Shown here one piece after another: positions 18,479 through 25,676 of a DNA stretch of 64,000 bases (its first letter is position 1; each line of letters opens with the position of its first letter). The notes under the pieces are model-generated. The model was not told the DNA's origin. It worked only from the letters and a program-made list of their open reading frames with translations, and searched no databases. The position numbers and the translations under genes are program-made. Origin of the DNA: Agromyces kandeliae (lineage in GTDB: Bacteria > Actinomycetota > Actinomycetes > Actinomycetales > Microbacteriaceae); contig NZ_WKJD01000007.1 in the NCBI RefSeq assembly GCF_009674665.1, positions 1-64,000 of the forward strand, read 5' to 3'.

Positions 18479-18565
18479 AGGGCGGTGTCGGCTCCGCTAC
18501 GGCCCTTCGCACAGCTACACTCGACCGCCCATCAGCGTGCGCCGCTCGTTTGCCGGTTCGCCCAC

Positions 18566-18575
18566 GATCCCTCAA
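18566..18575 (-). repeat. Island boundary motif
   Basis: GATCCCTCAA on the plus strand, which is TTGAGGGATC on the minus strand. A coding remnant begins at this point on the plus strand. Confidence 0.65.
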
Positions 18576-18713
18576 TGCAAGACCGGGCAGACAGAAGCCG
18601 GAACCCTATCCGGACCACGGCTGGCACCGATCAGCGCCAAAGCTGAGCCCGCCGAGGCCGAGCACGTCTTGGTCGAGTACCTCGCGGCGAACGAGCGCGG
18701 CGGCCGTTTCTAG
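18570..18713 (+). pseudogene. Possible 3' gene remnant starting at a boundary motif
   Basis: One frame runs from the motif to a TAG at 18711-18713 and ends AEHVLVEYLAANERGGRF. The last 25 or so codons have the GC-rich third positions of real genes here; the first half does not. No start codon lies near the motif apart from a GTG about 30 bases before it. It looks like the tail of a gene cut at the motif, but it is short. Confidence 0.35.
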
Positions 18714-18875
18714 GCTCGCCACGGCTTCCTCTTCAAGTGCCGGAGGCAGAGTGGCGTGGGTGATCCGCGCGTCAACATCATCTGACGAACGCAGGCTCTC
18801 CGAGTGTCGAAGTGGCCGTCGATCGCGTTACGGTCACGTCCCACGCGCACCGCACGATCCTTTAGCCAGCTTGGG

Positions 18876-19121
18876 TCACAAGCCGAGCAGCCGCGGAACC
18901 GACAGGTAGAACCGCTTCGCCCCCGAGTCGGTCTGCGCTTCGGCGACTCGTACGACTGCCGCGATGAACTCACGGCGGCCGTCCTCGTCGAGCTGATCCA
19001 GCGAATCTGCAACAGACTCGATTCCGTTGACGGCGACATCGGGATCAATCTCCGAGTCAGGCGAGTTCTCGAGCAGCGCGATGGCCGCGAGGATGCTCTC
19101 CACGAGGGGGTCGATATTCAT
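18876..19121 (-). CDS. Small acidic protein of unknown function
   Basis: An 81-residue acidic, helical protein (MNIDPLVESILAAIALLENS at the start; DQLDEDGRREFIAAVVRVAEAQ in the middle). I recognise no family; size and charge would fit an immunity or antitoxin-like partner. The ATG at 19121 overlaps the stop of the upstream remnant (ATGA), which suggests it was the second gene of a translationally coupled pair whose first gene has been truncated. An in-frame ATG at 19160 is an alternative. Confidence 0.6.
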   Translation of the reverse strand: MNIDPLVESILAAIALLENSPDSEIDPDVAVNGIESVADSLDQLDEDGRREFIAAVVRVAEAQTDSGAKRFYLSVPRLLGL

Positions 19122-19246
19122 GAACGCGACTTGCCTCTCACCTCGTTGGGACCGCCCCATATGACCTGCACGTCAGTCAGACGCACTTCTTCGGCGAGGT
19201 CAACCCCAAACTTGACGAAGAGGTCGTTGGGTGATTCGTCGATCCC
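19118..19246 (-). pseudogene. 5'-truncated gene remnant abutting a boundary motif
   Basis: A 42-codon frame begins within the boundary motif, directly after an in-frame TGA supplied by the motif itself. It reads IDESPNDLFVKFGVDL, then LAEEVRLTDVQVIWGGP, and ends at 19118 overlapping the next ATG. Codon choice is that of a real gene, and there is no usable start codon in its first 20 codons. The simplest reading is a gene that lost its 5' part by recombination at the motif. Confidence 0.55.
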
Positions 19247-19257
19247 TCAGCGCGACA
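19241..19257 (-). repeat. Island boundary motif, 17-bp form
   Basis: GATCCCTCAGCGCGACA, identical to 17705-17721. It separates the truncated remnant from the promoter of the next toxin-antitoxin pair. Confidence 0.75.
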
Positions 19258-19286
19258 GAGGTCGGAACCCAGGAAGTCCAGTATCG

Positions 19287-19324
19287 TGGGCGATATGGAC
19301 GTTTTGAACGTTTTGGGCGATAAT
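19287..19324 (+). promoter_or_regulatory. Promoter with nested direct repeats for the HTH/PIN toxin-antitoxin pair
   Basis: TGGGCGATA occurs at 19287-19295 and 19314-19322, and ACGTTTTG at 19299-19306 and 19308-19315. GATAAT (19319-19324) is a good -10 six bases before the ATG. Repeats over the promoter fit binding by the antitoxin's helix-turn-helix. Confidence 0.6.
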
Positions 19325-19330
19325 CGAGAC

Positions 19331-19837
19331 ATGAGTACTCCAGTTCCCAGCCCGTCCCGTGAGCCACGCGTGGTCGCTCCGCCGGAGGACCTGCAGGAGA
19401 TGCTCAACCTTGCGCGGCTGCTCGAAAGCCACTCCGCCCCCGCGATGCTGCTCGGGCCTGACGGCGAGCAGATCCCCTTGCCTCTCGAGGTCTACGAGGT
19501 ACTGCGGCAGGTCGTGAATGCAATGGGTAACGGTGCGTCCGTCAGTGTCGAGCCGATCGACCGTCAACTGACGACCCAGCAGGCGGCGAACTTGCTGGGC
19601 GTGAGCCGGAACACCTTGGTCCGGCTGCTCGACGAGCATGAGCTGCCCTTCGAACGCCTCGGGGCCTCCCGGCATCGGCGTCTTCGTCTGCAGGACGTGC
19701 TTGCGTACCGTGAGCGGAAGCGGATCGATCGTCGCAGTCGTCTTGATGAGCTGACCCGCCAGGCGAGCGAGGACGGCCTGTACGACGTCGACGCCGGGGC
19801 GTACCGGAACGCCCTCGCCGAGGCGAGGAAGTCTTAG
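19331..19837 (+). CDS. Antitoxin with excisionase-type helix-turn-helix domain
   Basis: A 168-residue DNA-binding protein. Residues about 77-128 are an excisionase/MerR-like helix-turn-helix (TTQQAANLLGVSRNTLVRLLDEHELPFERLGASRHRRL). The C-terminal tail (RQASEDGLYDVDAGAYRNAL) probably binds the toxin. The ATG at 19331 is chosen because the -10 GATAAT lies just upstream; an in-frame ATG at 19286 would precede the promoter. The PIN toxin gene starts three bases after its stop. This pairing is a known type II toxin-antitoxin layout. Confidence 0.85.
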   Translation: MSTPVPSPSREPRVVAPPEDLQEMLNLARLLESHSAPAMLLGPDGEQIPLPLEVYEVLRQVVNAMGNGASVSVEPIDRQLTTQQAANLLGVSRNTLVRLLDEHELPFERLGASRHRRLRLQDVLAYRERKRIDRRSRLDELTRQASEDGLYDVDAGAYRNALAEARKS

Positions 19838-19840
19838 GCG

Positions 19841-20419
19841 GTGGCGCTGTTCACGGCGTTTCTCGATGCTTGCGTGCTGGTTCCGATCGCGCCGTGCGAC
19901 ACGATGCTGCGGATGGCCGACTCCGGCGCGTTCCGGCCGTTGTGGTCACGACGGGTCGTTGATGAGGCGCTGCGTGCACTTGAGCGCATCCATCCCGACA
20001 TTGACCCAAGCAGGTTCCAGAGCCGCTTTCGCTCGATGGATGAGGCCTTCGACGATGCTCTCGTCGAAGGGTGGGAAGCACTCGAGGGAGGGATCGAGCT
20101 TCCGGACCCTGACGATCGCCATGTTGTTGCCGCAGCGATTCGGGGTCGTGCTGATGTGATCGTCACCGAGAACGTCAGCGACTTCCCCGAGGCTGCGCTG
20201 CGGCCCTTCGGCCTGGCCGCCATCCGGCTGGATGACTTCCTGCTGGATCAGTTCGACCTCGGACCGTCCGCCACGTGCCAGGTCATCACTGAGCAAGCAG
20301 CGGCGATGACACATCCCCCCGTCGCTGCGGAGGTGCTGTTGGCGAGACTGGCCCGCAGCGGGGCTCCGAAGTTCGCGGAAGCCGTCAGCGAGATGCTGGC
20401 TGACAACGACCTGGGGTAG
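19841..20419 (+). CDS. PIN-domain toxin
   Basis: A 192-residue PIN-domain protein of the larger PIN_3-like kind. The acidic residues are Asp9 (AFLDACVLVP), Glu42 (VVDEAL), Asp91/92 (DPDDRHVVAAAI) and the TENVSDFP block (Asp114). A 70-residue C-terminal extension follows. RNA cleavage is expected. The GTG start at 19841 comes three bases after the antitoxin's TAG, and AGGAAG lies about 11 bases before it. Confidence 0.85.
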   Translation: MALFTAFLDACVLVPIAPCDTMLRMADSGAFRPLWSRRVVDEALRALERIHPDIDPSRFQSRFRSMDEAFDDALVEGWEALEGGIELPDPDDRHVVAAAIRGRADVIVTENVSDFPEAALRPFGLAAIRLDDFLLDQFDLGPSATCQVITEQAAAMTHPPVAAEVLLARLARSGAPKFAEAVSEMLADNDLG

Positions 20420-20562
20420 ACGACTTACGCCCGCACACCGACTCACGCCGGCCCGGTCTCCGTGGTCGCACGCGGCGCACTCCGCCAACTAGCCGATCGT
20501 CCGTGCGTCGCCGGCGGACCGGGCATGGTGCGCGGGTCAACGTCCGCGGTACTGTCGGGGCC

Positions 20563-20943
20563 GTGATCATCGCGATCTTTCGTCGCCGCCTGCGCGACGG
20601 CGCGACCTTCGACGACTTCATCAGCGCGTGGGAGGCCGACAAGGGCTTCGGCGTCCCGGCTCGGGTGTTCAACGCCGTCTCCGTCGACGACTCCCGCGAG
20701 ATCCTCTCGGTCGGTTTCGTCGACATCGCCGCCAACGACCTCGAGGCAGACATCGCGCATGTCAGCCTCCAAGAGGCGGTGCGGCACTCTCGGATCGACG
20801 AGGTGATCGAGAGCACATTGCTGCACGCCTATTACGACCTCCACACCGAACACGACTTCACTGCGGATCCGCGTACCGTCGAGATCGGTTCGCTGACGAG
20901 CATGCTGTCCGCACTCGCGCCGAAATCATCGGCCAGCGACTGA
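20563..20943 (+). CDS. Small protein of unknown function, possibly a dimeric alpha/beta barrel
   Basis: A 126-residue protein starting MIIAIFRRRLRDGATFDDFISAWEADKG, with FGVPARVFNAVSV and ILSVGFVDIAANDLEAD strands. The pattern of strand, helix and FRRRLRDG opening resembles ABM-like barrel proteins, but I cannot name a family. The GTG at 20563 lies eight bases after TACTGT and so may be leaderless. It stands alone in the second half of a module bounded by motifs at 19241 and 20985. Confidence 0.65.
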   Translation: MIIAIFRRRLRDGATFDDFISAWEADKGFGVPARVFNAVSVDDSREILSVGFVDIAANDLEADIAHVSLQEAVRHSRIDEVIESTLLHAYYDLHTEHDFTADPRTVEIGSLTSMLSALAPKSSASD

Positions 20944-20984
20944 CCGGCGGACGCTTCACGCCGCCCACCTGACGAACGTCGCCT

Positions 20985-20996
20985 CGCTGAGGGATC
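20985..20996 (+). repeat. Island boundary motif
   Basis: CGCTGAGGGATC, then GCC; the 12 bases match the copies at 17705 and 19241 but in the opposite orientation. It precedes the MazEF-like promoter by about 20 bases. Confidence 0.7.
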
Positions 20997-21030
20997 GCCT
21001 GCTTGGCAGCCACGGCGGTATACTCCGAGT

Positions 21031-21267
21031 ATGACCACGACGATCAAGGTGAGCGATGAGCTCCGCGACCGCCTCAAGGAGCAGGCGGCACGCGACGGAG
21101 TCACGCTCGGCGCGCACCTTGCGCACCTCGCGGACGAGGAGGACCGCAGGTGGCGGCTGAGCAGCCTGAAGGCGGCAGTCTCCGCGTCGACGGCCGCGCA
21201 GGCCGACTCGCACGCTCGGGAGTCGGCGGACTGGGAGCGCACCGAGTTGGCCGACGCCCGGTCGTGA
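21031..21267 (+). CDS. Ribbon-helix-helix antitoxin of a MazF-type pair
   Basis: A 78-residue protein opening MTTTIKVSDELRDRLKEQAARDGVTLGAHLAHLADEEDRR, a ribbon-helix-helix antitoxin start, with a long charged helix after it. TATACT (21018-21023) lies seven bases before the ATG, a strong leaderless promoter. The stop overlaps the toxin start by GTGA. Confidence 0.88.
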   Translation: MTTTIKVSDELRDRLKEQAARDGVTLGAHLAHLADEEDRRWRLSSLKAAVSASTAAQADSHARESADWERTELADARS

Positions 21268-21608
21268 CCGAGGCGGAACTCGCTCCCGGTGTCATCGCCT
21301 GGGCATCGCTCGAGCCTGTTCGTGGTCGGGAGCAGGGTGGCCACCGTCCGGTGCTGGTGATCGCCTCCGCTGGATACTTGGACGCGGTCACGACCCTCGC
21401 GATCGTGCTGCCGATCACGACCACCGACCGCGGATGGCCCAACCACGTCCGGGTCGACGGGCACAGCGGTTTCGATCGGCCGTCATGGATCATGACCGAG
21501 CAACCGCGAACCCTCTCGCGCGACCGGCTCACGAGGATCTCGGGTCAGGTATCGACCGAATGCCTCGGAGCCGTGCGGATGTGGCTGGGTGACTTCCTCG
21601 ACCTCTGA
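21264..21608 (+). CDS. mazF: MazF/PemK-type endoribonuclease toxin
   Basis: A 114-residue MazF-fold protein: PGVIAWASLEPVRGREQGGHRPVLVIAS has the RPVLVI core (Arg28), followed by LAIVLPITTTDRGWPNHV and a C-terminal RISGQVSTECLGAVRMWLGDFL. MazF toxins cut mRNA at short motifs. The GTG start at 21264 overlaps the antitoxin stop, giving coupled translation. Confidence 0.9.
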   Translation: MTEAELAPGVIAWASLEPVRGREQGGHRPVLVIASAGYLDAVTTLAIVLPITTTDRGWPNHVRVDGHSGFDRPSWIMTEQPRTLSRDRLTRISGQVSTECLGAVRMWLGDFLDL

Positions 21609-21650
21609 CCACGACCGGCACCCGACATCATCGGCGGCCTCCACGTCGGG

Positions 21651-21660
21651 TTGAGGGATC
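21651..21660 (+). repeat. Island boundary motif, last copy
   Basis: TTGAGGGATC, then GG. It lies 42 bases after the mazF stop and about 180 bases before the end of the DUF1304 gene, close to the right edge of the island. Confidence 0.6.
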
Positions 21661-21839
21661 GGTGGGGCACGTTCGCCGCAGGGTCAATCTGGCTGCTCGT
21701 GGGGTGTTTCTGTGAACAGAAGGTCGCCGCGGCTCGAACAATCCGAGCAGCACCAAGCCGAGCCAGTATTGCAGCGGGCCTGGCACCTTCCTCATGCTGG
21801 CGAATGGAGCGCGCCGGCACGCGCGTCGATGTTCCGACG

Positions 21840-22259
21840 CTACGAGCGCACCGCCGACCCGGCATCCGTTCTCGCACGGCGGTCGCCGACGATCACCGCG
21901 ATGAGCACGGCGGCCGCTAGCCCGGCCTCGCCGACTCCGCTGGTCCAGAGTTGGGGCTCGGAGATGACGAGGGTGATGCCGAGCAGCACGTGCAGCGCGC
22001 TCGTGTAAAGCACGATGGTGCGGCCCGCGGCGACTCGACCGGTGTTCACGAGGACGAGGGCGACGATGAGCCCGGTGCCCATGAAGATGTTGTAGAAGCC
22101 CACGTTCACCGTCCACAGCCGCACGGCGTCGTACTCGCCGGGCTCGATCAGGAAGATGGCGTGCAGCTCGGGGCTTCGGAAGAAGAAGGCCTCCATCACG
22201 CCGACGGCGATGAGTGTGAGCGCCTCCAGGGCGGCGAGCACCTGCGCGACCTTGTTCAT
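21840..22259 (-). CDS. DUF1304 family membrane protein
   Basis: A 139-residue protein with four hydrophobic helices: an N-terminal one (VLAALEALTLIAVGVMEAFFF) with an acidic residue in the membrane, then WTVNVGFYNIFMGTG, the most recognisable DUF1304 block. The family is widespread and its role unknown. TACTGT (minus strand, 22265-22270) lies five bases before the ATG, so it is probably leaderless. It appears to be the first backbone gene to the right of the island. Confidence 0.85.
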   Translation of the reverse strand: MNKVAQVLAALEALTLIAVGVMEAFFFRSPELHAIFLIEPGEYDAVRLWTVNVGFYNIFMGTGLIVALVLVNTGRVAAGRTIVLYTSALHVLLGITLVISEPQLWTSGVGEAGLAAAVLIAVIVGDRRARTDAGSAVRS

Positions 22260-22366
22260 GCCGCACAGTATGGCGCGGCGCCACCCTCACCGCATCAGCT
22301 CAACTGTCTCGCAGCTCAACGGCATATGAGGTCGGGTTCAACGCGACGGGCCAGCACTCTTCAACG

Positions 22367-22387
22367 CTGTCGGACCATTGCCGACAG
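22367..22387. other. Perfect inverted repeat in a gene-free stretch
   Basis: CTGTCGG and CCGACAG flank ACCATTG. It lies in the 275-base gap between DUF1304 and the DUF6510 gene. A second imperfect stem (CGAAGGTG with CACCTTTG) follows at about 22436-22466 and could end the DUF6510 transcript. Confidence 0.35.
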
Positions 22388-22534
22388 AAATGATGCCAGG
22401 TGACGTAGTGGCGGCAGATGGGTCACCAAATGCACCGAAGGTGCTGGTCTTCTGGCGCCACCTTTGAGACGGAACGGCGAGAGGGGCGCGTAACGCTCAC
22501 CGTTTGACGATCGCGCGCCGGGCGGGCCATTCGG

Positions 22535-22792
22535 CTAGCGCCGCACCTCGATCGCGGTCACCCCGCCGAAGTCGATCCACGCTCGCTCGCCGGTGTCGAC
22601 GAGCACCGCGAGCACGTTGTCGCACGTCGCGCACCGCACCACCGTGCCCGCGCCGCTGACGTAGACCATGGCCCGGGCGAGCTCCGCGACGGTGCCGCAC
22701 GCCCTGCAGCGGCCGGTCGCCATCGTGACGTCGAAGGAGAAGAAGTCGGCGAGCGGTCCGGCGATCGCGTTGCCGTCGACATGGCCGGTCAT
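22535..22792 (-). CDS. DUF6510 zinc-ribbon protein
   Basis: An 85-residue protein with two CxxC pairs (CRACG near 29-32 and CATCD near 54-57), so it probably binds zinc. It opens with GNAIAGPLADFFSFDVT. It is the third gene of the operon with the sulfite-oxidase-like enzyme and the flavin reductase, and its ATG overlaps the reductase stop (ATGA). The family's role is not known to me; the context suggests an electron-transfer or assembly partner. Confidence 0.8.
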   Translation of the reverse strand: MTGHVDGNAIAGPLADFFSFDVTMATGRCRACGTVAELARAMVYVSGAGTVVRCATCDNVLAVLVDTGERAWIDFGGVTAIEVRR

Positions 22793-23592
22793 CAGGTGCC
22801 TCCGAAGCGCTCGGTGCGGATGTCGCGGGGGTCGTGCCCGAGGTCGATGAGCCACGACGCGACGAGCTCGACGAAGCCGGTCGAGCCGCAGACGTACACG
22901 ATCGGACGATCGCCGGCGGGGATCGTCGCGTCGGCCAGCCGCTCTCGGGTGATCCGACCGGGCGGCGTCGCCGTCCCCGGCGGCGTGCGCCGCGAGTAGA
23001 CGAAGTCGAGCCGGAGTGGCGCAGGCGCCGCGGCGATCGCGGCGAGCTCGTCGGCGAAGTAGACGTCGTCGGGCGTGCGCACCGCGTAGAGGAGCCGGAA
23101 CGGCGTCGGATCGTCGGCATCGGCGTGCGCCTGGGCCATCGCGTACAGCGGGACGACGCCGGACCCGCCGGCGATGAGCTGCACGGGACGGGCCGCGTCG
23201 CGCTCCGTCCGAGGGCGCCACACGAAGAACGCCCCGAGCGGGCCGTGCACCTCGAGGCGGTCGCCGGACTGCACCACGTCGACCAGGAACGGCGAGACCT
23301 CGCCGTCGGGAAGCCTGTCGATCGCGAGCACGACGCGCGTGCCGTCTCCGGAGGACGCGATCGAGTACGAGCGGCTCGCGGTGTAGCCGTCCTCGGCGGT
23401 GAGGCGGATGTCGAGGTGCTGACCGGCCGCGTTCCCGGGCCATCCGTCGACGTCGAGCTCGATCCGCGCGGCGCTCGGCGTCTCGCGGCGGGTCGAGGAC
23501 ACGGTGGCGACGTGCCATCCGGCCCTCGGCACGGTCGACGACGGACCGATCACCGCGGCCGACGACCCGGCCGCACCGGTCGAATCGGTCAC
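22792..23592 (-). CDS. FAD/NAD(P)-binding ferredoxin-reductase-type oxidoreductase
   Basis: A 266-residue flavoprotein of the ferredoxin-NADP reductase superfamily. The FAD motif is SRSYSIAS (RxYS), the phosphate-binding turn DGEVSPFL, and the nucleotide-binding block GGSGVVPLYAMA. The C-terminus ERFGG is typical. No [2Fe-2S] domain is present. It would pass electrons between NAD(P)H and a partner, plausibly the adjacent molybdenum enzyme. The GTG at 23592 overlaps that enzyme's stop (GTGA), so the two are translationally coupled. Confidence 0.88.
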   Translation of the reverse strand: MTDSTGAAGSSAAVIGPSSTVPRAGWHVATVSSTRRETPSAARIELDVDGWPGNAAGQHLDIRLTAEDGYTASRSYSIASSGDGTRVVLAIDRLPDGEVSPFLVDVVQSGDRLEVHGPLGAFFVWRPRTERDAARPVQLIAGGSGVVPLYAMAQAHADADDPTPFRLLYAVRTPDDVYFADELAAIAAAPAPLRLDFVYSRRTPPGTATPPGRITRERLADATIPAGDRPIVYVCGSTGFVELVASWLIDLGHDPRDIRTERFGGT

Positions 23593-24182
23593 CAGTACCG
23601 CTCCTCCTTCCACGGGTCGCCCCGCAGGTGGTACCCGTTCTGCTCCCAGAACCCGGGCTCGTCGTCCTCCATCATCTCGAGCCCCCGCACCCACTTGGCG
23701 CTCTTCCAGAAGTAGAGGTGCGGCACGAGCAGCCGCGCAGGACCGCCGTGCTCGGGGTCGAGCGGCTCGCCGTCGAACTCGATCGCGATCCAGGCCTTGC
23801 CGTCGAGCAGGTCCTCGAGCGGCACGTTCGTCGTGTAGCCGCCGTAGCTGTGCGCCATCGTGTACGCGTAGTCGGTGTCGACGTCCTCGAACAGCGTGTC
23901 GAGGGCGACCCCGCGCCATCCGGTGCCGAGCTTCGACCAGTGCGTGACGCAGTGGATGTCGGTCGTGACGTCCTCGATCGGCAACGCCGTCAACTGGTCC
24001 CAGCTCCACGAGTGCTGGGCTCCCGATTCGGTGCGGATCGTGAACTCCCACTCCGCGGTGTCGACCTCCGGCGTCGGACCGGCCGACAGCACCGGGAAGT
24101 CGCCCACGAGCGTCTGCCCCGGGGGAAGCCGATCGTCGCGCTCGCGTGAACGTCCTGAGAAGCCCCTGGTGATGAACGACAT
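23589..24182 (-). CDS. Sulfite-oxidase-like molybdopterin oxidoreductase
   Basis: A 197-residue protein made of a single Oxidored_molyb domain. The expected molybdenum-binding Cys is Cys78 in DIHCVTHWSK; HSYGGYTTNVPLEDLL and EHGGPARLLVPHLYFWKSAKWV are characteristic blocks. No Tat signal, heme or dimerisation domain is present, so it should be cytoplasmic, and its substrate is unknown. It heads the operon with a flavin reductase and DUF6510. The ATG at 24182 follows GGGGAGGGG; TATCGT (minus strand, 24206-24211) is a good -10. Cofactor genes begin divergently 128 bases away. Confidence 0.9.
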   Translation of the reverse strand: MSFITRGFSGRSRERDDRLPPGQTLVGDFPVLSAGPTPEVDTAEWEFTIRTESGAQHSWSWDQLTALPIEDVTTDIHCVTHWSKLGTGWRGVALDTLFEDVDTDYAYTMAHSYGGYTTNVPLEDLLDGKAWIAIEFDGEPLDPEHGGPARLLVPHLYFWKSAKWVRGLEMMEDDEPGFWEQNGYHLRGDPWKEERYW

Positions 24183-24202
24183 GGCGTCCCCTCCCCGTCG
24201 GT

Positions 24203-24216
24203 CTCACGATAGTGAG
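24203..24216. promoter_or_regulatory. Inverted repeat over the promoter of the sulfite-oxidase-like operon
   Basis: CTCAC and GTGAG flank GATA, and the -10 hexamer TATCGT of the minus-strand operon lies inside. A related dyad, CACG-AAA-CGTG, follows at about 24258-24268, towards moaA. The two may bind one regulator serving both directions. Confidence 0.4.
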
Positions 24217-24309
24217 GGCGGGCACGGATGTCACCGGTCGATCCGCTTCGTCATCTTCACGAAACGTGAGACGGGCGCGCGCCGGCGAACCGCTGCGTAG
24301 GGTGGGGAC

Positions 24310-25377
24310 ATGGCTGCCATCGCGCTCGGCATCCCGGCCGTCCGCCGGGGTGGCTCCGACGTGCCGTCGATGGCGGGCCGACCGGATGTCCCGGGGCTCG
24401 TCGACCGCTTCGGGCGCGTCGCGCACGACCTCCGGATCTCGATCACCTCGGCGTGCTCGCTGCGCTGCACGTACTGCATGCCCGCCGAGGGCCTGCCCGT
24501 GATCCCCCGCGATGAGCTCCTGTCCGCCGGCGAGATCGGTCGCCTGGTCGGCATCGCGGTGCACGAGCTCGGCGTGCGCGAGGTGCGCTTCACCGGCGGC
24601 GAGCCGCTCACGCGCGGCGACCTCGTCGAGATCGTGCGACGCAGTGCCGAGGCGGCACCGGGCACGCCGCTCGCGCTCACCACCAACGGCATCGGCCTCG
24701 ACAAGCGCGCCGAGGCGCTGCGCGACGCGGGGCTGTCGCGCGTGAACGTCTCGCTCGACACCCTCGACCGCGAGCACTTCGCCCGACTGACGCGGCGCGA
24801 CCGGCTGCCGGCCGTGCTCGCGGGGATCGCCGGCGCCCACCGGGCGGGACTCGGGCCGCTGAAGGTCAACGCCGTGCTCATGCGCCAGACCCTCCACGAC
24901 GCCCCCGCGCTGCTCGAGTGGGCGATCGAGCACGGGTGTCGCCTCCGCTTCATCGAGCAGATGCCGCTCGATGCCGACGAGGCCTGGCGACGCGAGCACA
25001 TGGTCGACGCCGAGGAGCTGCTGGCGGTGCTGGGGGCGCGCTTCGCGCTGACGCCGGTCGGGCGCGAGGACCCGGCGGCGCCGGCCGAGGAGTGGCTGGT
25101 CGACGGCGGCCCGGCGACGGTCGGGATCATCGCGTCGGTGACCCGCCCGTTCTGCGGGGCGTGCGACCGCACGCGTCTGACCGCGGAGGGCTCGGTGCGG
25201 TCGTGCCTGTTCGGCGACGACGAGACCGACCTGCGCGGGCTGCTGCGCGCGGGTGCGGGAGACGACGAGATCGCCGAGGTCTGGCGTGCGGCGATGTGGG
25301 CGAAGAAGGCCGGGCACGGCATCGACGACGTCGACTTCGTGCGTCCGGTGCGGACGATGGGGGGCATCGGTGGCTGA
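24310..25377 (+). CDS. moaA: GTP 3',8-cyclase (MoaA)
   Basis: A 355-residue radical-SAM enzyme for the first step of molybdenum cofactor synthesis, turning GTP with MoaC into cyclic pyranopterin monophosphate. The N-terminal cluster Cys are 49, 53 and 56 ([11 protein letters not shown]). TGGEPLTR is the SAM-binding block. A second cluster sits near 280-297 ([10 protein letters not shown] and VRSC). The C-terminus ends GGIGG, the double-Gly tail needed for activity. TAGGGT lies six bases before the ATG. moaD overlaps its end. Confidence 0.97.
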   Translation: MAAIALGIPAVRRGGSDVPSMAGRPDVPGLVDRFGRVAHDLRISITSACSLRCTYCMPAEGLPVIPRDELLSAGEIGRLVGIAVHELGVREVRFTGGEPLTRGDLVEIVRRSAEAAPGTPLALTTNGIGLDKRAEALRDAGLSRVNVSLDTLDREHFARLTRRDRLPAVLAGIAGAHRAGLGPLKVNAVLMRQTLHDAPALLEWAIEHGCRLRFIEQMPLDADEAWRREHMVDAEELLAVLGARFALTPVGREDPAAPAEEWLVDGGPATVGIIASVTRPFCGACDRTRLTAEGSVRSCLFGDDETDLRGLLRAGAGDDEIAEVWRAAMWAKKAGHGIDDVDFVRPVRTMGGIGG

Positions 25378-25651
25378 CACCGCGACGACCGGAACCACGA
25401 CCGTGCTCGTGCGCTACTTCGCCGCGGCGGCCGAGGCGGCCGGGGCCGAGGAGGAGCGGATCGACGTGCCGGGCGACGGCGGCGCCGCCACGGTGGGCGC
25501 TCTCGCCGACCTGCTCGTCGCGCGTTACGGTCCGGCGATGGCGCGCGTCGTCGCCAACGGCTCGTTCCTCGTCGACGGCGTGGTGCGACGCGACCGCGCG
25601 GCCTCGATCGGCGCGCAGGTCGACGTGCTGCCGCCGTTCGCGGGCGGCTGA
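25370..25651 (+). CDS. moaD: Molybdopterin synthase small subunit (MoaD)
   Basis: A 93-residue ubiquitin-fold sulfur carrier ending PPFAGG, whose terminal Gly is adenylated by MoeB and then carries thiocarboxylate sulfur to MoaE. The start [14 protein letters not shown] is typical. The GTG at 25370 lies inside the last codons of moaA (8-base overlap). It converges on moaE, 25 bases away. Confidence 0.93.
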   Translation: MADTATTGTTTVLVRYFAAAAEAAGAEEERIDVPGDGGAATVGALADLLVARYGPAMARVVANGSFLVDGVVRRDRAASIGAQVDVLPPFAGG

Positions 25652-25676
25652 CCGCCGAGCCGGGCGACGCCGGCCG

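Larger units (their letters stand above)
18479..18875. other. Mostly gene-free stretch upstream of vapBC
   Basis: About 400 bases holding the third boundary motif and a probable 3' gene remnant (18570-18713). From 18714 on I see only composition-driven frames. Confidence 0.5.

Noticed and set aside
15017-21660. Boundary motifs as integron attC sites or as Tn3 terminal repeats
   Set aside because: No tyrosine integrase or transposase is present, the flanks do not fold like attC, and the motif is far shorter than Tn3 ends and differs from them.
22367-22387. Inverted repeat as a tRNA or island attachment site
   Set aside because: No cloverleaf can be drawn, and no matching copy was found at the left edge of the island.
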